Numbered from the stretch's first letter, positions 1-11,533 are shown. The stretch: DNA of 64,000 nt from Hansschlegelia beijingensis (GCF_014196425.1 NZ_JACIDR010000001.1:1178001-1242000), one strand, 5' to 3'. Program-made: numbers and translations. Notes: generated by a model from the letters alone, not told the origin.

Positions 1-534
1 GCGGAGCTCGACTGGGAGGACGTCACCGTCACGCTCGTCGACGAACGCTGGGTCCCGGAGACGGACGACCGGTCCAACGCTCGTCTCGTGAAGGAGAACC
101 TGCTTCAGAACGAGGCCGCTGCGGCGACCTTCGTGCCGCTGGTGACGGACGCGGGCTCGCCGGAGGGCGGCCTGCTCGAGGCGCAGGAGCGGATCGCCGA
201 TCTCTCGGGGCCGCTGACCGCCGCGATCCTCGGCATGGGGAGCGACGGCCACACGGCGTCGTTCTTCCCGAAGGGCGACCGCCTCGAGGACGCGCTCGAC
301 ATGAGCGGGAAGCTGCTGGTGGTCCCGATGCGCGCGCTCGCCGCGATGGAGCCGCGCATCACCCTCACCTTGCCGATGATCCTGGCCGCGAAGTCGCTGG
401 TGCTCCACATCGAGGGGGACAGCAAGATGGCGACCCTCGAGAAGGCGCTCGCCGGGGACGATCCGCTCGAGATGCCGATCCGGGCGGTGATCGAACATGC
501 GCCGCGTCCGCTGGAGGTGGTGTGGGCGCCCTGA
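1..534 (+). CDS. pgl: 6-phosphogluconolactonase, 5' end cut by window edge
   Basis: Hydrolyses 6-phosphogluconolactone to 6-phosphogluconate in the cytoplasm, feeding the Entner-Doudoroff and pentose phosphate routes. The frame is open from base 1, and the codons before the first internal GTG (88) read VTLVDERWVPETDDRSN, the family's substrate-binding signature, so the gene enters from outside the window. Further on, GMGSDGHTASFFP is the second conserved block with the catalytic histidine. About 177 residues are present of a usual 230-240. The stop is 33 nt before edd. The position next to edd and pgi matches the zwf-pgl-edd clusters of alphaproteobacteria, so zwf is expected just upstream (inference). 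Confidence 0.95.
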   Translation, partial: AELDWEDVTVTLVDERWVPETDDRSNARLVKENLLQNEAAAATFVPLVTDAGSPEGGLLEAQERIADLSGPLTAAILGMGSDGHTASFFPKGDRLEDALDMSGKLLVVPMRALAAMEPRITLTLPMILAAKSLVLHIEGDSKMATLEKALAGDDPLEMPIRAVIEHAPRPLEVVWAP

Positions 535-567
535 GCGCCCGCCGGAAAGCCTGAAACCGGATTCGCA

Positions 568-2376
<1,809 letters not shown>

Positions 2377-2404
2377 CGGCCGCCCGGCCGCTCTGGAGAG
2401 AAGA

Positions 2405-4051
2405 ATGAACGTAGCCCGCGACGCGATTTTCGAACGGCTGTCCGCGCACCGGCGCGATGTGGAGCGCACGCCCCTGAGGCGCATGTTCGCCGACGATCCG
2501 CACCGCTTCGCGCGCATGTCGCTCAAGCTCGACGATCTCCTATTCGACTATTCGAAGACGCGCACGACGCCCGAGACGATCTCGCTGCTCGTGGAGCTCG
2601 CGCGCGCCTGCGACCTGGAGGGCCGCCGCGACGCGATGTTCTCCGGCGCGAAGATCAACACGACGGAGGGCCGGGCCGTCCTGCACACCGCCCTCCGGGC
2701 GGCGGAGGACGCCCGTATCCTCGTCGACGGCCAGGACGTCATGCCCGAGGTGCTCGCGGAGCGCCGCAAGGCCGCGCAGTTCGCCGAGGCGGTGCGCAGC
2801 GGCGCCCTTATGGGGGCGACCGGCGAGCGCTTCTGCGACATCGTCAATATCGGCATTGGCGGTTCCGATCTCGGACCGGCGATGGCCGCGACGGCGCTCA
2901 CCCCCTACACGCAGGCCGGGCTGCGCGGACACTTCGTCTCGAACGTCGACGGCGCCCATATCACCGACACGCTGAGGCGCCTCGATCCGGCCCGGACCCT
3001 CGTCCTCGTCGCCTCGAAGACCTTCACCACGCTCGAGACCATGGCCAACGCCCACGCCGCCCGCGGCTGGCTCGTGGGGGCGCTCGGCGAAGCCGCTGTC
3101 GGCGCGCATTTCGCGGCGATCTCGACCAATGTCGAGGCGGTCGAAGCCTTCGGCATGTCCGAGGACCGCATGTTCCGCTTCTGGGACTGGGTCGGCGGCC
3201 GCTACTCGATCTGGTCCGTCATCGGCCTGTCGCTGACGATCCTGATCGGCGCGCAGAATTTCCAGGCGTTCCTGGACGGCGGCCGGGAGGTGGACGAGCA
3301 CTTCCGCGACGCCCCGCTCGACCGCAACATTCCGGCTCTCATGGGCCTGCTCGGCGTCTGGCACCGCAACGTCTGGGGCTTCGGCACCCATGCGGTGCTG
3401 CCCTATGACCAGCGCCTCGCGCGCTTCCCGGCCTATCTCCAGCAGCTCGACATGGAGTCGAACGGCAAGCGCGTCACCCTCGACGGCGCGCCCGTCGAGC
3501 GCGCGACCGGGCCGATCGTCTGGGGCGAGCCCGGCACCAACGGCCAGCACGCCTTCTACCAGCTGCTGCACCAGGGCGCCGACGTCGTGCCCGCGGACAT
3601 CCTGATGGCCGCGCTGCCGCACGAGAACGTCGGGGATCAGCACGCCATGCTGCTCGCCAACGCGCTCGCCCAGGGCGAAGCCTTCATGAAGGGCCGCACG
3701 ACCGAGGAGGCCGCCGCGCAGCTGAAAGGCGCCGGCAAGAGCCCCGGGCAGGCGGAGGAGCTTGCGCCGCACAAGACCTTCCCGGGCGACCGGCCGACCT
3801 GCGCGATCGCCTACCGCACGCTCGATCCGCGCACGCTTGGACGCCTGATCGCGCTCTATGAGCACAAGGTGTTCACCCAGGGCGTGATCTGGGGGATCAA
3901 CTCCTTCGACCAGTGGGGCGTCGAGCTCGGCAAGGAGCTCGCCTCGCGCCTGATCCCGGTGATGAAGCGCGAAGCCGGCGCGGAGGAGCTCGACTCGTCC
4001 ACGCGCGGCCTGGTCGATCACCTGCTCGCGCTGCAGGGCCAGACCGGCTGA
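2405..4051 (+). CDS. pgi: Glucose-6-phosphate isomerase
   Basis: Interconverts glucose 6-phosphate and fructose 6-phosphate. The 548-residue length is that of the long bacterial/eukaryotic type. The signature [14 protein letters not shown] is present, with the ring-opening histidine at about residue 382, and the block [11 protein letters not shown] carries the second signature lysine near residue 510. A good Shine-Dalgarno (GGAGAGAAGA) precedes the ATG at 2405, 28 nt after the edd stop, so pgl-edd-pgi probably form one transcript. This allows cycling of fructose 6-phosphate back into the Entner-Doudoroff route. Confidence 0.97.
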   Translation: MNVARDAIFERLSAHRRDVERTPLRRMFADDPHRFARMSLKLDDLLFDYSKTRTTPETISLLVELARACDLEGRRDAMFSGAKINTTEGRAVLHTALRAAEDARILVDGQDVMPEVLAERRKAAQFAEAVRSGALMGATGERFCDIVNIGIGGSDLGPAMAATALTPYTQAGLRGHFVSNVDGAHITDTLRRLDPARTLVLVASKTFTTLETMANAHAARGWLVGALGEAAVGAHFAAISTNVEAVEAFGMSEDRMFRFWDWVGGRYSIWSVIGLSLTILIGAQNFQAFLDGGREVDEHFRDAPLDRNIPALMGLLGVWHRNVWGFGTHAVLPYDQRLARFPAYLQQLDMESNGKRVTLDGAPVERATGPIVWGEPGTNGQHAFYQLLHQGADVVPADILMAALPHENVGDQHAMLLANALAQGEAFMKGRTTEEAAAQLKGAGKSPGQAEELAPHKTFPGDRPTCAIAYRTLDPRTLGRLIALYEHKVFTQGVIWGINSFDQWGVELGKELASRLIPVMKREAGAEELDSSTRGLVDHLLALQGQTG

Positions 4052-4338
4052 CACGCGGCGCGCTCCGGCGGCGCAGAGGATTCGCGCCGCCGCGGCGCAT
4101 CGCCGCTAGACCCGGCGATTGCTTGACTTATCGGGCATGAGCCCGCACATGTCTCAGATCGCTAGATAAAGCGAAACTCGCGTCCAGGCCGCGTGACGCC
4201 GGCTCTCGCCGGACCTGCCGGACGCCTCAGAACCCTCATCGACAGCCCAGATCACGCGGGGCGCGTCTCAACGCACCCGCCAGAGCCGTGCGCCCATGAG
4301 AGGTGCGGCGGCCGTTGGCTGCATCCGGAAGACTGAAC

Positions 4339-5802
4339 TTGACCAAATTCACCGATCTCGGCCTGTCCGCCCCCGTCCTCGACGCGCTGGCGGCGGAGGG
4401 CTACGAGACCCCCACCCCGATCCAGGCCCAGGCCATCCCCACCGTGCTCGCCGGCCGCGACCTCATGGGCATCGCCCAGACGGGCACCGGCAAGACGGCC
4501 GCCTTCGCGCTCCCCATCATCGAGCGGCTCGCCGCCAATCCTCGCGTGGCCCCTCGCCGCGGCTGCCGCGTCCTCGTGCTGTCGCCGACCCGTGAGCTCG
4601 CGAGCCAGATCGCCGAGAGCTTCCAGTCCTATTCGCGCAACCTGAAGCTCTCGGTCGCCGTCGTGTTCGGCGGCGTCGCGGCCGGTCCCCAGGTCCGCAA
4701 GCTCTCGGGCGGCGTCGACATCCTCGTCGCGACCCCGGGCCGGCTGCTCGACCACATCGACGGCAAGATGCTCAGGCTCGACCAGGTCGAGCACTTCGTC
4801 CTCGACGAGGCCGACCAGATGCTGGATCTCGGCTTCATCCACGCGATCCGTCGCATCCTGCCGATGCTGCCGCATCGCCGGCAGACGCTGTTCTTCTCCG
4901 CCACCATGCCGAAGGCGATCAAGGACCTCGCCGACGCCATGCTGCGGGACCCGGCGACCGTGGCGGTGACGCCGGTCGCCAAGACGGCCGATCGCGTCGA
5001 GCAGAGCGTCATCTTCGTCGAGCAGTCCGGCAAGCGGGCGGTTCTGGCCGAGATTCTGCGCACGCCGGATCTCGGCCGCGCCCTGGTGTTCACCCGCACC
5101 AAGCACGGCGCCGACAAGGTCGTGCGGCAGCTCAGCGAGGCCGGCATCGAGGCCGCGGCGATCCACGGCAACAAGAGCCAGGCGCAGCGCGAGCGCGCGC
5201 TCGGCTCGTTCCGCACCGGCCACCTGCGGGTGCTGGTCGCGACCGACATCGCCGCGCGCGGCATCGACGTCGACGGGGTCACCCATGTGGTGAACCACGA
5301 CGTCCCCAACGTGCCGGAGTCCTATGTTCATCGCATCGGCCGCACCGCGCGCGCGGGCGCCGAAGGCGTCGCGATCTCGCTCGTCGCCAATGACGAGCGG
5401 GCCTATCTGCGCGACATCGAGCGGCTGATCCGGCAGTCCATTCCGGCGACGGACAGGCGGTCCGAAGCCGGCAAGGCCGAGCCGGAAGGCGCCGGCGCAG
5501 CGTCCCAGAAGAACCAGCGGCAGGGCGGCCGCCCGCAGGGGCAGCAGCGGCCCGCCGGCGGCGGTCGTCCGCAGCAGGGCCGCGGCGGCCGTGGCGGCGC
5601 GCCGGGCGGCGGCGAGCAGCGGCGCGGCCATGGCGGTGCCGAAGCGCAGGGCCGTCACCGCCCCGACGGGCGTCGGGCCGACGGCAGCCGGGCCGATGGC
5701 GAGATGTCCGGCATGCCGTTCATGCAGAAGCCCGGCCGACCGGCTGGCCAGCGGCCGCGCGGCGGCCGGCCCGAGGGGCGTCGATCGGCCGATCGCAGCT
5801 GA
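4339..5802 (+). CDS. DEAD-box ATP-dependent RNA helicase (RhlE-like)
   Basis: An RNA helicase for ribosome or RNA remodelling. Motifs appear in order: Q motif (TPIQAQAIP), Walker A (AQTGTGKTA), PTRELASQI, DEAD, SAT and HRIGRTARAG. After the two RecA-like domains comes a low-complexity tail of about 100 residues rich in Gly, Arg and Gln (RGG-like), typical of RhlE-type proteins that bind RNA through a basic tail. I chose the TTG at 4339: GGAAG lies 7 nt upstream and the protein then starts MTKFTDLGLS as relatives do. A GTG at 4303 in the same frame would add 12 residues. A strong terminator follows at 5823. Confidence 0.93.
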   Translation: MTKFTDLGLSAPVLDALAAEGYETPTPIQAQAIPTVLAGRDLMGIAQTGTGKTAAFALPIIERLAANPRVAPRRGCRVLVLSPTRELASQIAESFQSYSRNLKLSVAVVFGGVAAGPQVRKLSGGVDILVATPGRLLDHIDGKMLRLDQVEHFVLDEADQMLDLGFIHAIRRILPMLPHRRQTLFFSATMPKAIKDLADAMLRDPATVAVTPVAKTADRVEQSVIFVEQSGKRAVLAEILRTPDLGRALVFTRTKHGADKVVRQLSEAGIEAAAIHGNKSQAQRERALGSFRTGHLRVLVATDIAARGIDVDGVTHVVNHDVPNVPESYVHRIGRTARAGAEGVAISLVANDERAYLRDIERLIRQSIPATDRRSEAGKAEPEGAGAASQKNQRQGGRPQGQQRPAGGGRPQQGRGGRGGAPGGGEQRRGHGGAEAQGRHRPDGRRADGSRADGEMSGMPFMQKPGRPAGQRPRGGRPEGRRSADRS

Positions 5803-5822
5803 TCGGACGGTCCGGAGATACA

Positions 5823-5852
5823 GGCGCGGACGCCCATCGTCCGCGCCTTTTT
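5823..5852 (+). terminator. Intrinsic terminator after the helicase gene
   Basis: A perfect 10-bp stem (GGCGCGGACG paired with CGTCCGCGCC), 5-nt loop CCCAT, followed by five T. It lies 21 nt after the helicase stop and separates it from the next gene. Confidence 0.9.
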
Positions 5853-5939
5853 CATGTCCGCGATTCCATCGAAGGCCTGGCCTGACTTGCGCCGCGCGCG
5901 GCGTCCGCTAGCCTCGCCGCCCCATCCCGAGGCGCGCCG

Positions 5940-6683
5940 ATGCTGACCGAGACCGACACCGTCACCGCAGCCATCGTGGTCATTGGCGACGAGGTGCTGT
6001 CGGGCCGGACCCGGGACACCAACAGCGGCCACATCGCCGAGACGCTCACCAGGCTCGGCGTCGATCTGCGCGAGATCCGGGTGGTGCCGGACGAGCAGGC
6101 GGCGATCGTCGAGGCGGTCAACGCGCTCCGCGCCCGCGCGACCTACGTGTTCACGACCGGCGGCATCGGGCCGACCCATGACGACATCACGGCGGACGCC
6201 ATCGCGGCGGCCTTCGGCGTCGGCATCGACCACGATCCGCGCGCGGTCGCAATGCTGCGGGAGCGCTTCTCCGACCCCGCCGATCTCAATGAGGGGCGGC
6301 TTCGGATGGCCCGGATTCCGTTCGGGGCGGAACTCATCGCGAACCCGATCTCCAAGGCGCCGGGCTTTCGGCTCGAGAACGTGATCGTCATGGCCGGCGT
6401 GCCGGCGATCATGCGCGCCATGCTCGACCAGGTGGCGCCGACGCTGAAGACCGGCGAGCCGATCCTCAGCGAGACCGTCCGGGCCGACGCCAAGGAAGGC
6501 GACATCGCGACGCCGCTCGCCGCCGTCCAGCGCGCGCATCCGGAGGTCTCGATCGGCAGCTACCCCTTCATCGAGGGAAACAGGTTCAACACGAACCTGG
6601 TGATCCGCTCGCGCGACCCGGCGGCTCTCGCGGCCGCCAAGGCCGCAGTGGCGGAGATGCTTTCGGGGCTTCCCCGGAGCTGA
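5940..6683 (+). CDS. CinA-like molybdopterin-binding-domain protein
   Basis: Contains the MoCF-biosynthesis/molybdopterin-binding fold that forms the N-terminal half of CinA (COG1058). Key blocks: VIGDEVLSGRTRDTNS near the N-terminus and FTTGGIGPTHDDITADAI. At 247 residues it lacks the C-terminal nicotinamide-nucleotide amidase domain of full CinA. Short single-domain versions are common in alphaproteobacteria. Proposed activities in the family include pyrophosphatase action on dinucleotides, but the role of this form is uncertain. It has its own position between the helicase terminator and tRNA-Leu, so it is probably monocistronic. Confidence 0.88.
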   Translation: MLTETDTVTAAIVVIGDEVLSGRTRDTNSGHIAETLTRLGVDLREIRVVPDEQAAIVEAVNALRARATYVFTTGGIGPTHDDITADAIAAAFGVGIDHDPRAVAMLRERFSDPADLNEGRLRMARIPFGAELIANPISKAPGFRLENVIVMAGVPAIMRAMLDQVAPTLKTGEPILSETVRADAKEGDIATPLAAVQRAHPEVSIGSYPFIEGNRFNTNLVIRSRDPAALAAAKAAVAEMLSGLPRS

Positions 6684-6729
6684 ACCCCCGCTGGCGCCGA
6701 TCCCCGCCGGTGCGTTATGCCGGTGCGGC

Positions 6730-6814
6730 GCGGACGTGGCGAAACCGGTAGACGCACGAGACTTAAAATCTTGCGCCGCAAGGCGTGCGGGTTCGAGTCC
6801 CGCCGTCCGCACCA
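6730..6814 (+). tRNA. tRNA-Leu (anticodon TAA)
   Basis: Acceptor stem GCGGACG pairs with CGTCCGC, discriminator A and an encoded CCA end at 6814. The anticodon stem CGAGA/TCTTG closes a loop CTTAAAA with the anticodon TAA at 6764-6766. The T arm reads GGGTTCGAGTCCC. The variable arm is long, as expected for a class II tRNA, giving 85 nt. It decodes UUA, a very rare codon at this GC content. Confidence 0.96.
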
Positions 6815-6962
6815 GACTGAGGTCCTTCCGCGGCTCCCGGGCGCGGTGACGACGCTGTGGCTCGGCGCCCGAAGCCCGCCTATGGTGCGGACACGCCGCC
6901 AGACCGACCGGGACTTCCCCGTTCGATGCCCGCGGCGCGCCGAACAAGACGAGAGCGAGCGG

Positions 6963-7577
6963 ATGGCCGAGCCGATTGAGTTCTTCTTCGACTTCGGGTC
7001 GGGCTATTCCTGTTTCGCCGCCACCGAGATCGACGATCTCGCCGCGCGCCACGGGCGCAGCGTGCGGTGGAAGGCCTTCAGTCTCGGCTCCTCCTTCAAG
7101 GTGACGGAGGCCAAGCCCCTCACCCGCACCCCGCTCAAGGCGGACTATGTGGCGCTCGACTGGGCCCGCATCGCGCGGCTCAAAGGGTTGAGCTTCACGA
7201 TGCCCGACGGCCACCCCCACGCCGGGATGCCGGCGCTGCGCGGCTTTCACTGGCTGGACGCGCAGGATCCAGCCCTCGCTGTCCGTTTCGCCAAGGACGT
7301 CTTCCGCGCGTACTTCTCCGGGGAGCTCGCGATCGACGACGCCGCGGCGGTCGCCGAGATCGCGCGGCCGCTCGGCGCCGAGCCGTCCGCCTTCGTCGCC
7401 GCGGTCGCGAGCCCCGAACTGAAGGCCAAGGCGCGCACCGCGGGCGAAGAGGCCGTCGAGCGCGGCGTGTTCGGCGCGCCGTGGATCATCGTCGACGGCG
7501 AGCCGTTCTGGGGGTGGGACAGGCTGCCTATGGTCGAGCGCAGACTGGCCGAGGCCACCGCCGCCGCGACTGCGTGA
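6963..7577 (+). CDS. 2-hydroxychromene-2-carboxylate isomerase / DsbA-fold family protein
   Basis: A 204-residue protein of the DsbA-like thioredoxin fold related to kappa-class GST and HCCA isomerase. The N-terminus IEFFFDFGSGYSCFAATEI and the C-terminal block GVFGAPWIIVDGEPFWGWDRL are diagnostic: GxFGxPxxxV is the cis-proline region and FWGxDR the end motif. HCCA isomerases act in naphthalene degradation, but members of this family occur widely without such pathways and none is seen here, so the substrate is unknown. The ATG at 6963 was chosen because the frame further upstream runs through the tRNA. The stop overlaps the next start by 1 nt. Confidence 0.88.
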   Translation: MAEPIEFFFDFGSGYSCFAATEIDDLAARHGRSVRWKAFSLGSSFKVTEAKPLTRTPLKADYVALDWARIARLKGLSFTMPDGHPHAGMPALRGFHWLDAQDPALAVRFAKDVFRAYFSGELAIDDAAAVAEIARPLGAEPSAFVAAVASPELKAKARTAGEEAVERGVFGAPWIIVDGEPFWGWDRLPMVERRLAEATAAATA

Positions 7578-8557
7578 TGAACTCAGGCGGCCGGCGTCCC
7601 CGCCCCCGGAGCGTAATCCGCCGGATCCTGCTCGCGGGGATTGCGATGCTGGCGGCGGCGGACGCGCAGGCGCAGCTGGCGGGCGTGGTCGAGCGCCACC
7701 AGACGACGGAGAGCGCCGCTCTCGGGCGGCCGCTGGTCTACAACGTCTACCGGCCCGCCGCCGAACCCGCCGCAGGGCGACGCTGGCCGACGCTCTATCT
7801 GCTCGAAGGCAGGCCCGCCGAGGCCGACTGGCTCGATCAGGGCTTCGTCTACGAGGTCATCGACCAGGCCGTCGCGGAGGGACTCATCCCGCCCACGCTC
7901 GTGGTCATTCCGGTCACGCCCTACAGCTGGTACGTCGACAATCCCGATCCCGGCGGCCAGGGCATGATGCGCACGGCGATCCTGCAGGATCTCGCGCCCG
8001 CGATCGACGCCCGCTATCCGACCGCGGCGTGTCGTGAGGGACGCGCGATCGCAGGCGTGTCCATGGGAGGCTACGGCGCCCTGCTCTACGCTCTGGATCG
8101 TCCGGACGAGTTCGTGGCCGCCGCCAGCTTCTCAGGGGCCATCGCGCCGCCGATCGACGCGCATGACCTCCCGCGCCTGAAGCGGGCCGACGCCTTCTAC
8201 GATGGCGCTTTCGGACGTCCGCTCGATCGAGACCGCTTCAACGCCTGGAACCTGTTCACCCGCGTGCGGGCGCGACCGGCCGGCGCGGAGCCTGCCCCTG
8301 CGATCCTGCTCGCGGCCGGCGACCGGGACCGCGGCGGGCTGATCCAGTCCACGGTGAGGTTCCACGCCGCATTGTTGCGGGCTGGTTTCGACAGCTCGCT
8401 GCGCATCGGCCCCGGGGCCCACGACTGGCCGACGTGGCGCGCTCACCTCGCTGACGCCTTGCGCTGGCTGGGACCGAAGCTCACGACGTCCTGCCCTCAG
8501 GCCGCCGACAGCCAGGTTCAGAGCCCCGGAAAAGACGAGACGCGACCCACGCCGTGA
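7577..8557 (+). CDS. Secreted alpha/beta-hydrolase esterase (esterase D/PHB-depolymerase-like), copy 1
   Basis: A 326-residue predicted exported esterase. A basic N-terminus and hydrophobic stretch (LLAGIAMLAAADAQA) form a signal peptide, with cleavage likely after residue 32. The nucleophile elbow is GVSMGGYGA; LAAGDRD and GAHDWPTW supply the probable acid and histidine. The family (PF00756, putative esterase) cleaves varied esters and acyl groups, and the substrate here is unknown. The ATG overlaps the TGA of the preceding gene (TGATG), so translation is probably coupled. A paralogue lies immediately downstream. Confidence 0.87.
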   Translation: MNSGGRRPRPRSVIRRILLAGIAMLAAADAQAQLAGVVERHQTTESAALGRPLVYNVYRPAAEPAAGRRWPTLYLLEGRPAEADWLDQGFVYEVIDQAVAEGLIPPTLVVIPVTPYSWYVDNPDPGGQGMMRTAILQDLAPAIDARYPTAACREGRAIAGVSMGGYGALLYALDRPDEFVAAASFSGAIAPPIDAHDLPRLKRADAFYDGAFGRPLDRDRFNAWNLFTRVRARPAGAEPAPAILLAAGDRDRGGLIQSTVRFHAALLRAGFDSSLRIGPGAHDWPTWRAHLADALRWLGPKLTTSCPQAADSQVQSPGKDETRPTP

Positions 8558-8662
8558 CGTTTTCGCGCGTGACGTTCGCCGCAGCGCAAACGTAGAGCTT
8601 CAGAAGGCCTGCGGCGTGACGCGCCGGCGGGCCCCCGACGCAAACTGGCCCGCGAGCGTCCC

Positions 8663-9589
8663 ATGTGGCCACGTCTCCTCTCGGCCGTCATTCTCGCCGC
8701 CGGCGTGACCGTCTCTCCCGCGCACGCCGGGGGGCTCGTGGAGCGCGGTCTCGCGGCCCCGAGTCGGGCGCTCGGCCGCCCCATCCGCTACAATCTCTAC
8801 CTTCCGGCCAAGGCGCCTCCGCCCGGAGCCCGGTGGCCAGTGCTCTACCTGCTCCACGGCGGCGACCCCGGGGAGGCCGACTGGCTCGACGCGGGCGGTC
8901 TCGCCTCCACCATGGACAAGGCGATCGCCTCGGGCGCTCTGCCGCCGACCGTCGTCGTCATGCCGTTCGCCGGCGACAGCTGGTACGTCAACAACCGCGA
9001 CCCGGGCGGAGCGGGCGCGATGGAGACCGCCCTGACCCGCGACCTCGTGGATGCGGTCGACGCGAGGCTGCCCACCGCGGATTGCCGCCAGGGCCGCGCC
9101 GTCGCAGGACTTTCGACCGGCGGCTACGGCGCCCTGCTGTTCGCCTTCGACCACCCGACCGCGTACGCCGCTGCCATCAGCCTCTCGGGCAGCATCTCAC
9201 CGCCCATCGGCCCGCAGATGAAGGCGCGCCTGAAGCGTGCGGAGCGGCTCTATGACGGGGCGTTCGGCGAACCCTTCCGGGCGTCGCGCTTCAACGCCAT
9301 GAACCTGTTCCCGCGCGTGCCGCTGCTCGGCGTGGGGCTGAAGCCGAAGCCCGCCGTCTATCTCGATGCAGGCGACCACGATCCGAGCGGCATCGTGCAG
9401 GGGGCGACGGAACTGCACCTCGCGCTGTTGCGCAGGGGCGTGGACAGCACGCTGCGGGTGGTCGGCGGCCGGCACGAATGGGCGCTCTGGAGACGCGAGC
9501 TGGGACCGGCGCTTGCGTGGCTGGGGCCCCGGCTGGACGCGACCTGCGGCCAGCCGGTCGCTGCGGCCAGGACCGGGACGGCGGAGTGA
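8663..9589 (+). CDS. Secreted alpha/beta-hydrolase esterase, copy 2
   Basis: A paralogue of the preceding gene, 308 residues. Signal peptide MWPRLLSAVILAAGVTVSPAHA with cleavage near residue 22. It shares the order LGRPxxYNxYxPA, WPxLYLL, SWYVxNxDPGG, a conserved Cys before RQG/REG, nucleophile elbow GLSTGGYGA, acid in LDAGDHD and His in GRHEWALW. The elbow has Thr after Ser where copy 1 has Met. The 105-nt gap from copy 1 shows no clear terminator, so the two could be co-transcribed. Likely a local duplication with divergence; substrate unknown. Confidence 0.87.
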   Translation: MWPRLLSAVILAAGVTVSPAHAGGLVERGLAAPSRALGRPIRYNLYLPAKAPPPGARWPVLYLLHGGDPGEADWLDAGGLASTMDKAIASGALPPTVVVMPFAGDSWYVNNRDPGGAGAMETALTRDLVDAVDARLPTADCRQGRAVAGLSTGGYGALLFAFDHPTAYAAAISLSGSISPPIGPQMKARLKRAERLYDGAFGEPFRASRFNAMNLFPRVPLLGVGLKPKPAVYLDAGDHDPSGIVQGATELHLALLRRGVDSTLRVVGGRHEWALWRRELGPALAWLGPRLDATCGQPVAAARTGTAE

Positions 9590-9595
9590 TCCCCG

Positions 9596-10138
9596 TCAGG
9601 CGCCTGCGAGCGCCAGCGTCTTCTCGAAGACGATCAGCCCCGTGAGGCAATCCTCCATCGCCCGCCGCGCGCGCGGCCGAGGGCAGTCGAGCGCCTTCGC
9701 CACGGTTTCGAGCCGATGGTTCGGCACGTCCTTGACCAGCGATTGCGCGAACCGCATGGCGCAGACCGTGGTGGGCGGCGGCGCCAGGCCGACCCGCTCC
9801 GCCTCCGCGACCAGGAAGGCGTTGTCGAAGCCGATATTGTAGGCGACCAGCGGATCGTCGCCGACGAAGGCGAAGAACTTGTCGAGGGCCTCCTTGGGCT
9901 CGAGCGCCTCGGCGAAGGCGGCGTCGTCGAGGCCCGTCATGGCGCGGACAAAAGCGGGAATCGGGCGGTCGGGTTTGACGAGGGTCTGGAACGCCTCGAC
10001 CTGTCCGCTCGCGCGGTCGAACCGGAGAGCCGCAATCTCGATGATGCGGTCCCGCTTGGGCGTCAGGCCGGTGGTCTCCAGATCGAAGAACACATAAGGC
10101 GTCTCGCCTGCGGCGATGCTTTCGAGTGGCGTCGACAT
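9596..10138 (-). CDS. DnaQ-like 3'-5' exonuclease domain protein, possibly lacking the catalytic His
   Basis: A single-domain (180 residues) RNase T/DnaQ-fold protein. Exo I is FFDLETTGL (D19, E21) and Exo II is YNIGFDNAF (D105). The Exo III position, normally H-x4-D, reads R158-R-A-M-E-D163: the last Asp is kept but the general-base histidine is an arginine. The preceding NHRLETVAKAL block is normal. It may act as an exonuclease with altered activity or only bind nucleic acid. It is too short to be a complete DNA polymerase III epsilon. Transcribed divergently from aroC and convergent, with a 6-nt gap, to the esterase gene. Confidence 0.85.
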   Translation of the reverse strand: MSTPLESIAAGETPYVFFDLETTGLTPKRDRIIEIAALRFDRASGQVEAFQTLVKPDRPIPAFVRAMTGLDDAAFAEALEPKEALDKFFAFVGDDPLVAYNIGFDNAFLVAEAERVGLAPPPTTVCAMRFAQSLVKDVPNHRLETVAKALDCPRPRARRAMEDCLTGLIVFEKTLALAGA

Positions 10139-10257
10139 GCGTGGACCTGAGACTCGCGAGCGGGGGCGTTAACGTTAGCCCCTAGTTCCTACGCAATCGG
10201 AAACCCCGCGGAAAGCGCGGCTTTTCGGAAAGGCGCGCGCGTGGCATAGGCTCCGGC

Positions 10258-11352
10258 ATGTCTCACAACAGCTTTGGCCACCTGTTTCGCGTCACGACCT
10301 TCGGCGAGAGCCACGGACCGGCGATCGGCGCCGTGGTCGACGGCTGCCCGCCGCGCCTGACCTTCAGCCGCGACGACGTGCAGGCCGCGCTCGACCGCCG
10401 CCGGCCGGGGCAGTCGCGCTTCACCACGCAGCGGAAGGAGCCGGACGAGGTCGAGATCCTGTCCGGCGTGATCGAGGAGCAAGCCGGTCGTCTCACCACC
10501 ACCGGGACCCCGATCGCCCTGCTGATCCGCAACGTGGACCAGCGTTCGAAGGACTATTCCAACATCGCCCAGAGCTACCGGCCGGGTCACGCCGACTACG
10601 CCTACGACGCGAAATACGGCGTGCGCGATCATCGCGGCGGCGGGCGGTCCTCGGCGCGCGAGACGGCGAGCCGCGTCGCGGCCGGCGCGATCGCGCGGCT
10701 CGTCATCCCCGGCGTCGCCATACGGGGAGCGCTGGTCGCGATGGGCGAGATCGAGATCGACCGCTCGCGGTGGGACTGGTCGGCGGTGGATTCGAACCCG
10801 TTCTTCTGTCCAGACCCTGTCGCCGCCAGGGAGATGGAGGCGTATCTCGACGGAATCCGGAAGTCCGGGTCGTCGGTGGGAGCGACCATCGAGATCGTCG
10901 CCGAGGGCGCGCCCGCGGGACTCGGCGCGCCGATCTACGGCAAGCTCGACGCCGATCTCGCCGCCGCCCTGATGAGCATCAACGCGGTGAAGGGCGTCGA
11001 GATCGGCGCCGGCATGGCGGCCTCCCGGCTCACGGGCGAGCAGAACGCGGACGAGATGCGGCTCGGCCCGGACGGCCGCCCGGTCTTCCTGTCGAACAAC
11101 GCCGGCGGCGTGCTCGGCGGGATCTCCACCGGACAGCCGATCGTCGCCCGTTTCGCGGTCAAGCCGACGTCCTCGATCCTGACCCCGCGCCGCTCGATCG
11201 ATCGCAGCGGAGCCGAAGTCGACGTCTCGACGAAGGGCCGCCACGACCCTTGCGTCGGCATCCGGGCCGTGCCGGTCGGCGAGGCCATGATGGCCTGCGT
11301 CCTGGCCGATCACGCCCTCCGCCATCGGGGCCAGATCGGCCCTTCGGCGTAG
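10258..11352 (+). CDS. aroC: Chorismate synthase
   Basis: Catalyses the last shikimate-pathway step, EPSP to chorismate, using reduced FMN. At 364 residues it is full length. Signatures seen: [17 protein letters not shown], the [25 protein letters not shown] block, [11 protein letters not shown], and [17 protein letters not shown]. The ATG at 10258 is followed by the usual [19 protein letters not shown] start. A terminator is placed about 180 nt after the stop. The 119-bp divergent region to the exonuclease gene should hold both promoters, but I see no convincing -35/-10 pair. Confidence 0.97.
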   Translation: MSHNSFGHLFRVTTFGESHGPAIGAVVDGCPPRLTFSRDDVQAALDRRRPGQSRFTTQRKEPDEVEILSGVIEEQAGRLTTTGTPIALLIRNVDQRSKDYSNIAQSYRPGHADYAYDAKYGVRDHRGGGRSSARETASRVAAGAIARLVIPGVAIRGALVAMGEIEIDRSRWDWSAVDSNPFFCPDPVAAREMEAYLDGIRKSGSSVGATIEIVAEGAPAGLGAPIYGKLDADLAAALMSINAVKGVEIGAGMAASRLTGEQNADEMRLGPDGRPVFLSNNAGGVLGGISTGQPIVARFAVKPTSSILTPRRSIDRSGAEVDVSTKGRHDPCVGIRAVPVGEAMMACVLADHALRHRGQIGPSA

Positions 11353-11533
11353 CCTGCCCGCGTCCGAAGAGCGCGCCCCCCGCCGGCGCCAAAGAACGTC
11401 ATGCGCCCGGATCAAAAACGCGATACGCAATCGCTGCGCGGAGGATTCGTCCGGATCTCCAGACGGATGCCCGGATCCCCTCCGCAGCCGCGAAGCCGTC
11501 GCCCGAGCGATGGCCGCACCTGACTTCTGTGAA

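Noticed and set aside
2540-4054. 504-codon minus-strand frame opposite pgi
   Set aside because: Complete overlap with a certain housekeeping gene and a composition typical of an antisense shadow.
4123-4151. TTGACT at 4123 as a promoter for the helicase gene
   Set aside because: No acceptable -10 element lies at 16-18 bp; a TAGATA farther away is at the wrong spacing.
6717-6962. Upstream extension of the DsbA-fold gene
   Set aside because: The extension reads through tRNA-Leu; the true start is the ATG at 6963.
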